Of a stretch of DNA of 64,000 nt, positions 51,180 to 58,983 are shown piece by piece (positions within the stretch are counted from its first letter, which is position 1; each line of letters starts with the position of its first letter). The DNA lies in NCBI RefSeq assembly GCF_000378825.1, contig NZ_KB900388.1, positions 543,578-607,577 of the forward strand, given 5' to 3'. The notes under the pieces were generated by a model. The model had not been told where the DNA came from and searched no databases. It saw nothing but the letters and a program-made list of their open reading frames with translations. This DNA is from Salinispora vitiensis. Lineage in GTDB: Bacteria > Actinomycetota > Actinomycetes > Mycobacteriales > Micromonosporaceae. A program made the translations under genes and the position numbers.

Positions 51180-51881
51180 CTACCCGACCCGGGTTGCCGC
51201 GGTGTCTTCGACGATTCGGCCGTCGGTCAGGTGGATGATGCGGTCGCAGGCGTCAGCGAGTCGGAGTTCGTGGGTCGCCAGCAGCATGGTGGGGGCTCCT
51301 TGCTCGGTTCTGAGCTGGATGAGGAGGTCCAGGATGGTTTCGCCGGTGCGCGAGTCGAGGTTGCCTGTGGGTTCGTCGGCCAGCAGTAGCCGGGGTCGGC
51401 CGACCAGGGCTCGGGCGATGGCGACCCGCTGCTGTTGGCCGCCGGAAAGTTCGCCGGGAAGGGCGTTGTAGCGACCGCCGAGGCCGACGGCGTCGAGCAG
51501 TTCACGGGCTCGGGCCACCTTGTCGAACGCGACCCGGTGAGGAATCAGCGGTGCGAGGACGTTGTCCAGTGCGGTGAGCGCTGGCAGCAGGTGGTAACGC
51601 TGGAACACGAAGCCCACGCTACGACGGAACGCCTCGAGGCGAGATCGGCGCATTGATGTGATGTCCTCACCGTCGACCAGGATCGTGCCTGAGTCGGCCT
51701 GCTCGATGGCGCCGATGAGATGCAGCAGGGTCGACTTGCCCGAGCCGGAAGGGCCGGTGACCGCCGTCATGGTCCCCGGGTCACAGGTAATCGAAAGGTT
51801 GTCCGCCGCCGGGATTCTCGTCGGCCCGGCTGGAAAGTGTTTCGAAAGTTGAGATATTTCGATGGAAGCGCTGTGTGGCAT
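51180..51881 (-). CDS. ABC transporter ATP-binding protein
   Basis: A 233-residue nucleotide-binding protein of the LolD/MacB type. Walker A is VTGPSGSGKSTLLHLI, Q-loop FVFQRYHLLPALT, signature LSGGQQQRVAIARAL, Walker B RLLLADEPTGNLDS, and H-loop LLATHE. It lies 3 bp downstream of the FtsX-type permease gene, with which it must form an MacB-like or exporter-type complex. The A-x-D-N-L-S-type N-terminus is standard. In its position at the edge of a nonribosomal peptide cluster it may export or give resistance to the product. Confidence 0.92.
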   Translation of the reverse strand: MPHSASIEISQLSKHFPAGPTRIPAADNLSITCDPGTMTAVTGPSGSGKSTLLHLIGAIEQADSGTILVDGEDITSMRRSRLEAFRRSVGFVFQRYHLLPALTALDNVLAPLIPHRVAFDKVARARELLDAVGLGGRYNALPGELSGGQQQRVAIARALVGRPRLLLADEPTGNLDSRTGETILDLLIQLRTEQGAPTMLLATHELRLADACDRIIHLTDGRIVEDTAATRVG

Positions 51882-51884
51882 TGT

Positions 51885-54644
51885 TCACTCCTCGGCCAGA
51901 AGGGTGGACATGGGTATCCGCAACTGCAGGAGGGCGGGAACAAGGGCGGCAACCGCCGACAGGGTCGCGGCGGCGAGCACAACAATGAGGAGCAGCGGAC
52001 CGATTCCGGGCGGGATCTGTTCAGCGAACAAGGCTGAACCGGCGATGCCCAGGGCGGCCCCTGGGAGCGCCCCGATGAGTCCGAGGGTGGTGCCCTCGAA
52101 GACGACGAGGCGAGCCAGTGCCGTTACGGGCCAACCGGAGGACCGGAGTACCGCGAACTCGTCAGCCCGTTCTCTGATGTTCAGATACAGCACGTCGGCG
52201 ATCGCGGCCAGGCCCAGGGCGAGGGTGGCGACCACGGCCACCAGGTCCACCCCCCGGACCTGAATGGATACGGCTTCACCGAGAAGACTGCCGGTAATCG
52301 ATCCATGAAAGCTCGTGGTGACGATGGCTACGATGGTGGCGGCGGCGACGCCGGTGGCGAGGGCAGCTGCGGCGAGTAGTGTTCGCCCGCCCGTCCTCGA
52401 CACGTTGGTGAGCGCCATTTTCAGGACACTGCGTCCCGTCCACGCTTTTCGTCGAGGTGGCCGCACGGCGGGCCGGATCGAGGTGGCGGGGCGGGTACGT
52501 GCGGCTAGCCAGGCGGGCACGGCGCCAGCGGCGAGGGATACCCCGATGGCCAGCGGCACGGCCAGAGCCGCGTGTCCGGCGGTCAGTTGTACCCCCACCA
52601 ACTGGGCCAGCGGCCAGGCGATCAGCGCGCTGACGCATCCTGCGGCGACTGCGATGAGGCCCGTCTCGGTGACGATCAGGAAGGCCAGGCGTCTGCGGGG
52701 CCAACCGAGGGTGGCCAGGATGCCCAGCTCTCGTCGCCGGTCACGTACCGCTGCCGACACGCCGTTGACCAGGAACAAAAGGCAGACGATGAGGATCAGC
52801 CCGAACAGGAAGGTGCTCTTGTGGTCTATCGCCTTCAGGATGAGCGTGGCGACGCCCTTCTTCGTCCACTGCTCCTGCAGGCTCAGCTGGGGGCGTCCGA
52901 ATGATCCCGCTGGCAATGTCACGCTCTGCGGGGCGGGTGACGAGCCGAGCGTAACGTCGACGTCCAGCCCGGTTCTGGTGGCGACCATCTGCGCGACGGA
53001 TCGGACGCGTTCCAGGCTTACCTCGTCGGGGCCGGTGACACCGGCCACCCGGATCCGGATCGCGGACAGGGGGGCCGGTGAGCTCGTGAGGCCCGGGTAT
53101 CCGGTCAGTGTCGTCAGCAGTAGCGGCGGGGTGGCCAGGTAGCCGCCCGGGTTGCTGTCCGGTTCGAGGGGCTGTCCGCCCAGGAGGCGCCGTGACTGCT
53201 CGTCAGCGCCGTTTGCCGCTGGTGGGAAGTACGTCTCCAGCGGTACGGCGGACACCTCACTGAACCCGGACAGCTCCTGCGGATCGAACGTGCCCACCGC
53301 GGTGGCCACCAGCTGCTCGTCACTCGCCGACGGCACCTTACGCAAGGGCCGGAATTTCTTGTCGGCGCCGAACCACGACGTGTCAAGGTTTCCGTGCTCG
53401 ATGTCGTCGAAGATGCTGGGGTTGTGAGGTGCGATCGTGGGCGTGAGCCCAGAATCGCTCTGGGTGTATGTCACGGCACCGGACTGGATGATGTGGTTGA
53501 GCGAGCCTATCTCGTTGCCCGGGGTCGCAAGTGGTGCGTAGGCGTCGGTGACGCGCGCCTCGGTCGGTTCGCCGACCGGGACGGCGGCGGCCGCGTTGAG
53601 CTCGGCCCGGGCATCAGACCAGTCCCGGCCAGGAAGTCGGGCGACGGCGGGACCGGTGATCCGACCAGGTGCCACCACCAGTCCCTCATCGAGGGCAGGG
53701 CTGGTGGTGGCGAGAACCGGAACCGATATCCGCGGTGCCCCCTCCAGTGGCTCGGGTGCATCGTCGGGTTTCAGATAGCGGCCCGTGGTGACTGCGTGAT
53801 CCAGACCGACGAGGTCGGCCTCGGCCCGGGGATCAACCGCGGCCAACAGGAGCGACAACGGCCAGCCGACGCCTTTAGTAAGCCGGTCCGACACCACCGG
53901 AGCCCCGTCGCGCATACCGGTGACGAACGACCCGTCGGCCCTCAGGTGCACAACCTCCAAGGGTGACCGCAACTCCTGATTGCCGAGTGGTCCCATGTCT
54001 CCCTCGGAGAACAGGCACAGTGGGTGTTCGCCGCCGTCGGCGAGGATCTCGATCGGGGACGGGCGGCCCTCGCAGGAGGACGTGGGGGGCCGGTTCTTTC
54101 CGTCGGACCAGGTTTCGCTGGTCGCGCTCACCTCCGGCCACACAATCGTGTTCCGGGTGACATAGGTGTAGCGAGGGGCATCACCATCCAGGCTCGACAG
54201 CCCTCGCGCTGTGTTCCACGACAATTTCAGGCGTACGACCTGTCGATCGAGCCCTGGGTCCACCGCGTCCGTGAGATCCACTGAGACCCCACCGTTGACG
54301 GTGACATAACCGATCATCGCGATCGGTGCCGCGACCTCGACTCCTGGAATCCGGCGTATCTCCTCATACTGCGACATGCTGATTCCGCCAAACTGTCCCG
54401 ACAGGAAGTTCGGGCGGACAAGGCCCTGCTGCTCCTCCAAAGGAGTCCGACTGCCGCCCGGACGGACCAGGATGTCATAGGACGACCGGAAATCAGCCTC
54501 CACGACACCAGACACCGTCAGGCGCGACGTCTCGGCGCTTCCCGTCAACACCGTGAACCCGGTGGTCGCCACCAGCACCGCCACAAACAACGCCATCGCC
54601 CGACCGAGTCGGCGCCGTACCTGGGCAACGACCATCCGCACCAT
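51885..54644 (-). CDS. FtsX-type ABC permease
   Basis: This 919-residue permease starts at ATG 54644 (GGAGG 7 bases upstream). An N-terminal membrane segment (AMALFVAVLVATTGFTVLTG) is followed by a large extracytoplasmic domain of about 550 residues. Next is a cluster of segments (FGLILIVCLLFLVNGVSAAVRDRRRELGILATLGWPRRRLAFLIV is the FtsX signature). A second cluster near the C-terminus includes FAVLRSSGWPVTALARLVVFEGTTLGLIGALPG. The two FtsX repeats and long outer domain are typical of MacB/peptide-exporter permeases of Gram-positives. It is coupled to the ATPase gene at 51180. Confidence 0.9.
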   Translation of the reverse strand: MVRMVVAQVRRRLGRAMALFVAVLVATTGFTVLTGSAETSRLTVSGVVEADFRSSYDILVRPGGSRTPLEEQQGLVRPNFLSGQFGGISMSQYEEIRRIPGVEVAAPIAMIGYVTVNGGVSVDLTDAVDPGLDRQVVRLKLSWNTARGLSSLDGDAPRYTYVTRNTIVWPEVSATSETWSDGKNRPPTSSCEGRPSPIEILADGGEHPLCLFSEGDMGPLGNQELRSPLEVVHLRADGSFVTGMRDGAPVVSDRLTKGVGWPLSLLLAAVDPRAEADLVGLDHAVTTGRYLKPDDAPEPLEGAPRISVPVLATTSPALDEGLVVAPGRITGPAVARLPGRDWSDARAELNAAAAVPVGEPTEARVTDAYAPLATPGNEIGSLNHIIQSGAVTYTQSDSGLTPTIAPHNPSIFDDIEHGNLDTSWFGADKKFRPLRKVPSASDEQLVATAVGTFDPQELSGFSEVSAVPLETYFPPAANGADEQSRRLLGGQPLEPDSNPGGYLATPPLLLTTLTGYPGLTSSPAPLSAIRIRVAGVTGPDEVSLERVRSVAQMVATRTGLDVDVTLGSSPAPQSVTLPAGSFGRPQLSLQEQWTKKGVATLILKAIDHKSTFLFGLILIVCLLFLVNGVSAAVRDRRRELGILATLGWPRRRLAFLIVTETGLIAVAAGCVSALIAWPLAQLVGVQLTAGHAALAVPLAIGVSLAAGAVPAWLAARTRPATSIRPAVRPPRRKAWTGRSVLKMALTNVSRTGGRTLLAAAALATGVAAATIVAIVTTSFHGSITGSLLGEAVSIQVRGVDLVAVVATLALGLAAIADVLYLNIRERADEFAVLRSSGWPVTALARLVVFEGTTLGLIGALPGAALGIAGSALFAEQIPPGIGPLLLIVVLAAATLSAVAALVPALLQLRIPMSTLLAEE

Positions 54645-55038
54645 CAAGGCGCCTCCCCCTAGCTATGTCTTTGAATCCACCCACGATGCCCGCGTCGGCT
54701 CGACCCGAAACTGCATCATTCAGATCGCCAGCAGTGAAAGTACTTCACGGCAGTCCCAGCCATCAATGCTAAACCTGACCGGGAGCGCGGGGACGCACCC
54801 GCTACCGGGGCGCGGGATCGGATTTGTCGCTGCCCCTCGCCGGTGAAGGTGCCTCATTTGCAGGACCGTATTCAGCTCCGCGATGTTTTGGCGTTCCAAG
54901 TCTGCGCAGCCCAACGTCGAATTCTGGCAGCCTGACAGGCCAAGGCCGCGACGGTCGAGGAGCATTGGCGTACGCAGCTCGGGAACGTCGACCACACCGC
55001 GGAGCTCGGTGCAAATCGCGGACGGCGCTGGGTGTCGC
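54645..55038. other. intergenic, no recognisable gene
   Basis: This 394-bp gap holds the promoter of the transporter pair and the end of the upstream operon. CGCGGGGACG and related GC repeats occur, but no clear terminator. A leftward frame (54720-54995) lacks a ribosome binding site and was not called. Confidence 0.3.
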
Positions 55039-56364
55039 TCACCTTTTCGGTGGCAGGTCCGCGGTGGTGCGTGGTCCTGCCACCGATGAGCGAACGGCCA
55101 CCGCGGCCGAGTCGAAGCGGTCCGCCACGTAGTTCAGCATGCTGGTCAGCTCCTGTGCGCCCACCGCGTGCCCGGCCGGACGTGGCCCGTCGATCGGCAG
55201 GGAGCCGGCATGCGCCCACTCCAGCCGTCCGTCGGGGCCGACCCGGCTCCTGGTTCGGCCGTGAGTGTCCGGGTGCAGACAGTACGGAACGTCCAGCAGG
55301 CCGCGCCGGAAAGCGATGTGCAGGGCGGTGCCCAGGTCTGGGGCGAGTGACCGGACCATATCGATCATCGTGCGGGCCTCCTCGTACAGTCCGGACTCCG
55401 ACGGCGTCCAAGGGTGGCGGCCGGCGGCCCGCATCTGTTGGGAACGCCGGACCTCGCGCTCGGCCCTTTCCACGGCCGCGACGTTGTCGGCGACGTCGGG
55501 GATCCGGATCGACTCCATGACTGTCTTGACGATGAGTCGCTCGGCGCCGCCGAAGACAGCGATCCGGGCGCTCTCCTCGAGCAGGGCAAAGGAGCCGCCC
55601 CGGGTCCGGGGAAAGACGCCCATGTACGTGTACAGGACGACGTGGACGTCCCGGTCCGGCAGCAGCTCGCCGATCAGGCGCCGGAGGGCGGCCAGCGCCT
55701 CCAAGTCCTGTTCGGGCTGGGTCTGCTGGGCGTAGCTCAGCGAGATGCTCGGCACCCCGTGCTGGGCGAAGAACAGGCCTTCCAGCACGGCGATGGCCAC
55801 CAGCAGCGACGGCGGGCACATCTGCCCCAGCATGCAGCCGCCGAAACTCTCCAGGTGGGCCGGTCGTTCCGGCGTGGACATCTCGGCCAGCCGGTCGCAG
55901 GCGGCCGCCCACTCGCTGATCGCGGACCGTAATGGTGTGCGGCCGTACGGTAGGCAGTAGGAGACTGGTCCGCCCTCGGTGGCGTCCAGCCCGATCCGTG
56001 CCATGGCTTCGATGATGTGTCCGGGCCGCGCTGAGCCGTGCCGGATCTGGATCGGGAATCCGGGCCGGTGCACCTCAGACAGCATGGACCTGGTGGTGTC
56101 GTCGGGGTGGGTGCACAGCGGGTAGCCGTTGAGACCGGTCCGGGTCCGCACGGCGGCACGGGCGCTGTGCAGGTCGCCGACGCGGGTGTAGCTGTCGAGT
56201 GTGATCGTGCCAACCGTGGTTGCCCGGGCGTCCCGGACCGCGACCAGTCCCGCCCGCATGGCTGATGGCTCGGCGAAGCCCATCCGGGGTTGGACGACCA
56301 CCAGACCGGCCCGCCGAGTGTTGCACAGCGCACCGGCGAAGCCCGTCCCCGGTGGAGCTGTCAT
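55039..56364 (-). CDS. glutamate (methylaspartate) mutase, large subunit
   Basis: The 441-residue protein starts at ATG 56364 with AAGGAG upstream. It has the TIM-barrel features of the E (epsilon) subunit of B12-dependent glutamate mutase: GLVVVQPRMGFAEPSAMRAGL, TITLDSYTRVGD, LNGYPLCTHPDDTTRSMLSE, PIQIRHGSARPGHIIEAM, SYCLPYGRTPLRSAISEW, ESFGGCMLGQMCPPSLLVAIAVLEGLFFAQHG. It rearranges L-glutamate to (2S,3S)-3-methylaspartate. The start overlaps the small subunit gene by ATGA. In actinomycetes such pairs sit in clusters for methylaspartate-containing peptides (friulimicin) or polyketides with glutamate-derived starters. It is thus a precursor-supply enzyme for the NRPS. Confidence 0.9.
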   Translation of the reverse strand: MTAPPGTGFAGALCNTRRAGLVVVQPRMGFAEPSAMRAGLVAVRDARATTVGTITLDSYTRVGDLHSARAAVRTRTGLNGYPLCTHPDDTTRSMLSEVHRPGFPIQIRHGSARPGHIIEAMARIGLDATEGGPVSYCLPYGRTPLRSAISEWAAACDRLAEMSTPERPAHLESFGGCMLGQMCPPSLLVAIAVLEGLFFAQHGVPSISLSYAQQTQPEQDLEALAALRRLIGELLPDRDVHVVLYTYMGVFPRTRGGSFALLEESARIAVFGGAERLIVKTVMESIRIPDVADNVAAVERAEREVRRSQQMRAAGRHPWTPSESGLYEEARTMIDMVRSLAPDLGTALHIAFRRGLLDVPYCLHPDTHGRTRSRVGPDGRLEWAHAGSLPIDGPRPAGHAVGAQELTSMLNYVADRFDSAAVAVRSSVAGPRTTADLPPKR

Positions 56365-56882
56365 CGCGCTCCTTCCAGCTCGCGGGCGGCAGCGGCGGGA
56401 GCGGCAGGGGCAGGGGCAGCGGCGGCAGCAGGGGCAGGGGCAGCGACGGCAGCGGGAGTGGCAGCGGCACCGGCACGGATCTCGGCGAGCAGTCGCATCA
56501 GCTCCGGCAGGTCGTCCTTTTCGAGGACGGCGGTCACCCCGGCCGCCTCCAGCGCGGGCGCGTGGACGGCGTTCGGGTTCCCGGCCGTGCCGAGCAGCCC
56601 GCCAACGATGATCGGCATCGCGTCGTGCCGGGAGTCGTGGCGCACCACCGCGGCGGCCCGGGCCGCGTCGGCGTGGCCGTGCCCGTTGACCGAGCTGATC
56701 ACCAGCGCGTCGGGCCGCAGCCGGACGCAGGTCTCGGTCAGTAGGTCGTCCGGGACGCACGGCCCGAGGTTGGTGACGTCGTGGCCGGCCTCCTCCAGGG
56801 CGAGTTGCAGGTATATGAGGTTCCAGGTGTGGGCGTCGGACGATGTGCCGGTAACCAGTACGTGCAGGCGGCGCAGGGTCAT
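56361..56882 (-). CDS. glutamate (methylaspartate) mutase, cobalamin-binding subunit
   Basis: The 173-residue protein from ATG 56882 has the B12-binding Rossmann fold of the S (sigma) subunit. It contains LHVLVTGTSSDAHTWNLIYLQLALEEAGHDVTNLG, DALVISSVNGHGHAD and MPIIVGGLLG. The histidine of D-x-H coordinates cobalt. The usual final glycine of D-x-H-x-x-G is Asn here (DAHTWN), a variation I associate with secondary-metabolism forms. The last 35 residues are an Ala/Pro-rich tail (AAATPAAVAAPAPAAAAAPA), probably a flexible linker, absent from the classical protein. Both ends overlap neighbours by ATGA, so expression is tightly coupled. Confidence 0.9.
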   Translation of the reverse strand: MTLRRLHVLVTGTSSDAHTWNLIYLQLALEEAGHDVTNLGPCVPDDLLTETCVRLRPDALVISSVNGHGHADAARAAAVVRHDSRHDAMPIIVGGLLGTAGNPNAVHAPALEAAGVTAVLEKDDLPELMRLLAEIRAGAAATPAAVAAPAPAAAAAPAPAAPAAAARELEGAR

Positions 56883-58705
56883 GCTGTTCGCCCACCGATC
56901 AGGGCCGCCAGCTCGGCCGGAGTACGGTGTTCGAAAACATCCACATAGGTCAGCTCGGCGTCGAACCGCCGATACACCTTCGAGATTAGCCGGGTGGCCT
57001 TCAGAGAGTCCCCGCCCGCGTCGAAGAAGTCGTCGTTCACGCCGCACGGGGAACCCAGGACGGCGGAGCACAGGTCGGCCAGCTCGGCGGCGACCGGGTC
57101 GACCTCGGGCGTGGCGGGCGCGGTCTCATTGCTGGAGATCATGCTGAGGTTCACCTTTCCGTTCGGGAGCAGCGGGAGCCGGTCGGCGATGCGCAGGGTC
57201 GCGGGTACGAGGTAGCTGGGCAGCCGCCCGGCGAGCCAGGTGCGGATCGCGGCGGCGTCCGGAGCGGTACCGGGGTCGAGCGGGACCACCCAGGCGGTGA
57301 GACCGCTCGGGCCGTCCGGGCCGTCAATCGGCGCCACGGCCGCGACGTGCAGCTGCGGGTGGGCGCAGAGGGCACGTTCCACCTCCTCGGGTTCGACGCG
57401 CAGTCCCCGGATCTTGATCTGCCGGTCGCGGCGGCCCAGGTAGTCGAGCCCGCCGTCCGGCCGCTCGGCGACCAGGTCGCCGGTGCGGTAGTAGCGGCCG
57501 GTGCCGTCCGGGCCGGGACCGAACCGGGCGGCGGTCTCCTCCGGCTTGCCGGCGTAGCCGAGGCTGAGCGACGGCCCACCGACGAGCAGTTCGGCGGCGC
57601 CGTCCTGGTCGGGCAGGAGTATCTGGTGCACGTGGTCCAGGGGTGTGCCGATCGGCACCCGGTCTTCGGGCCCGATCCGCCGGCCGAACCCGCCGCCCAG
57701 CTCGGCGGCGTGGGTGACGAGCACCGTCTCGGTCTGCCCGTACGTGTTGAGCAGCCGGATCCGGTCGGGGGCGCGCTCGGCCCAGGTCCGTACCTGGGGC
57801 GCCCGGACCTCCTCCCCACCAATGATCACCAGCCGGAGGTCGCCGAGCAGCGCCGCCGTCGCCTCCGGGGTCTCGTCGCTCTCGGCGAGGAATGCCACCA
57901 GCTCGTACCAGAAGGCCGTGGGCAGGTCGATGACGGTGATCCGGTGGCGCCGGACCGCGCTCAGCAGGGCGGGCACGGATCCGCTGGTAGCGGCCGGTTC
58001 GATGACGAGGGTGGCTCCGGACAGGAACGCCGACCAGATCTCCTCGCCGCTGGTGTCCCAGCTCAGGGCGGCGAAGCTCAGCAACCGGTCGCCCCGGCCG
58101 GTGCCGCACCGCCTGATCAGCGAGGTGGCCGCCGCGTACAGGGCGCCCTGTGACACCCGGACGCCCTTGGGGTCGCCGGTGGAGCCGGAGGTGTGGATGA
58201 CGTACACCGGGTCGTCGGGGTCGGTGACATCGTCGTCCAGGCCTTCGTCGGACCGCAAAGCCGCATCGATGTGCAGGAATCCCACCGAGAGGCTGTGCGG
58301 GAAGCCCATCAGGGCGTCGGACCGCCCGATGACCGTCCGGACACCGCTGCCCGCGATCATTCGTTCGAGTCGGGGAGCGGGCTGGGCCGCGTCGAGCGGC
58401 GTGTATGCCGCGCCGATCCGGCCGAGCGCCAGCAGGCAGAGCAGGCTCTGCCGGGTGCGTTCGGCGGCGACGCCGACCACCTCGCCGCGGCCGACCCCGT
58501 GGCGGCGCAGGGACGCGGCGAGCATCCCGGCCTGGGACCACAGGTCGCGGTAGGTCAAGATTCCATCCGGGTCGACGAGGGCGGGGGCGCCGGGCCACAG
58601 CGCCGCCGAGCGGCGCAGCGCCGCGACGACCGTGCCGGGGCTCGGTCCAGGGTCGGTCACCGGCTCGACTGCGGCCGGGCTCGTGCGGGAGTAGGTCGCT
58701 GTCAT
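56879..58705 (-). CDS. stand-alone NRPS A-PCP protein
   Basis: This protein has 608 residues. The adenylation domain has A3 YVIHTSGSTGDPKGV, A4 LSWDTSGEEIW, A5 LLNTYGQTETV, A7 YYRTGDLVAE, A8 GRRDRQIKIRGLRVEPEEVE and A10 LPNGKVNLS. It is followed by a carrier protein with DDFFDAGGDSLKATRL (phosphopantetheine serine). Aligned by eye to GrsA, the pocket reads D-T-E-D-I-G-T-L-V, which I cannot match to a known substrate. It probably activates and loads one amino or acid unit that is passed to the NRPS in trans. Coupled to the mutase genes by overlap. Confidence 0.9.
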   Translation of the reverse strand: MTATYSRTSPAAVEPVTDPGPSPGTVVAALRRSAALWPGAPALVDPDGILTYRDLWSQAGMLAASLRRHGVGRGEVVGVAAERTRQSLLCLLALGRIGAAYTPLDAAQPAPRLERMIAGSGVRTVIGRSDALMGFPHSLSVGFLHIDAALRSDEGLDDDVTDPDDPVYVIHTSGSTGDPKGVRVSQGALYAAATSLIRRCGTGRGDRLLSFAALSWDTSGEEIWSAFLSGATLVIEPAATSGSVPALLSAVRRHRITVIDLPTAFWYELVAFLAESDETPEATAALLGDLRLVIIGGEEVRAPQVRTWAERAPDRIRLLNTYGQTETVLVTHAAELGGGFGRRIGPEDRVPIGTPLDHVHQILLPDQDGAAELLVGGPSLSLGYAGKPEETAARFGPGPDGTGRYYRTGDLVAERPDGGLDYLGRRDRQIKIRGLRVEPEEVERALCAHPQLHVAAVAPIDGPDGPSGLTAWVVPLDPGTAPDAAAIRTWLAGRLPSYLVPATLRIADRLPLLPNGKVNLSMISSNETAPATPEVDPVAAELADLCSAVLGSPCGVNDDFFDAGGDSLKATRLISKVYRRFDAELTYVDVFEHRTPAELAALIGGRTA

Positions 58706-58736
58706 GGCGTGTCCCTGTGGTCGGAGGTGGCGGGGG

Positions 58737-58943
58737 TCAATTCGTGGCGGCCTGCTGGCGCTGCCGGAGGCTCAGCGGCCGCATGTCGGTCCAGAGGGTC
58801 TCGATCCGGTCCAGGCAGGTCTGCTTGGGGCCGCTGGTTCCCTCCTCCCGCCAGCCTTCTGGGGCCGGGCGGCCGGCCGGCCAAATCGAGTACTGCTCCT
58901 CGTCATTGAGTACGACCTTGAACTGTTCGTCGGCGTCGGACAC
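58737..58943 (-). CDS. MbtH-family protein
   Basis: This is a 68-residue protein with the MbtH signature: [24 protein letters not shown], then [22 protein letters not shown]. The two tryptophans and N-x-E-x-Q-Y-S-x-W-P are conserved. MbtH proteins bind adenylation domains and are often needed for their solubility and activity. It lies between the large NRPS and the A-PCP gene, about 30-40 bp from each, in the same operon, and probably serves their A domains. Confidence 0.95.
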   Translation of the reverse strand: MSDADEQFKVVLNDEEQYSIWPAGRPAPEGWREEGTSGPKQTCLDRIETLWTDMRPLSLRQRQQAATN

Positions 58944-58983
58944 GGCTTCGCCTTTCTCGAAAGGTGACGCGGGAACGGGGATG

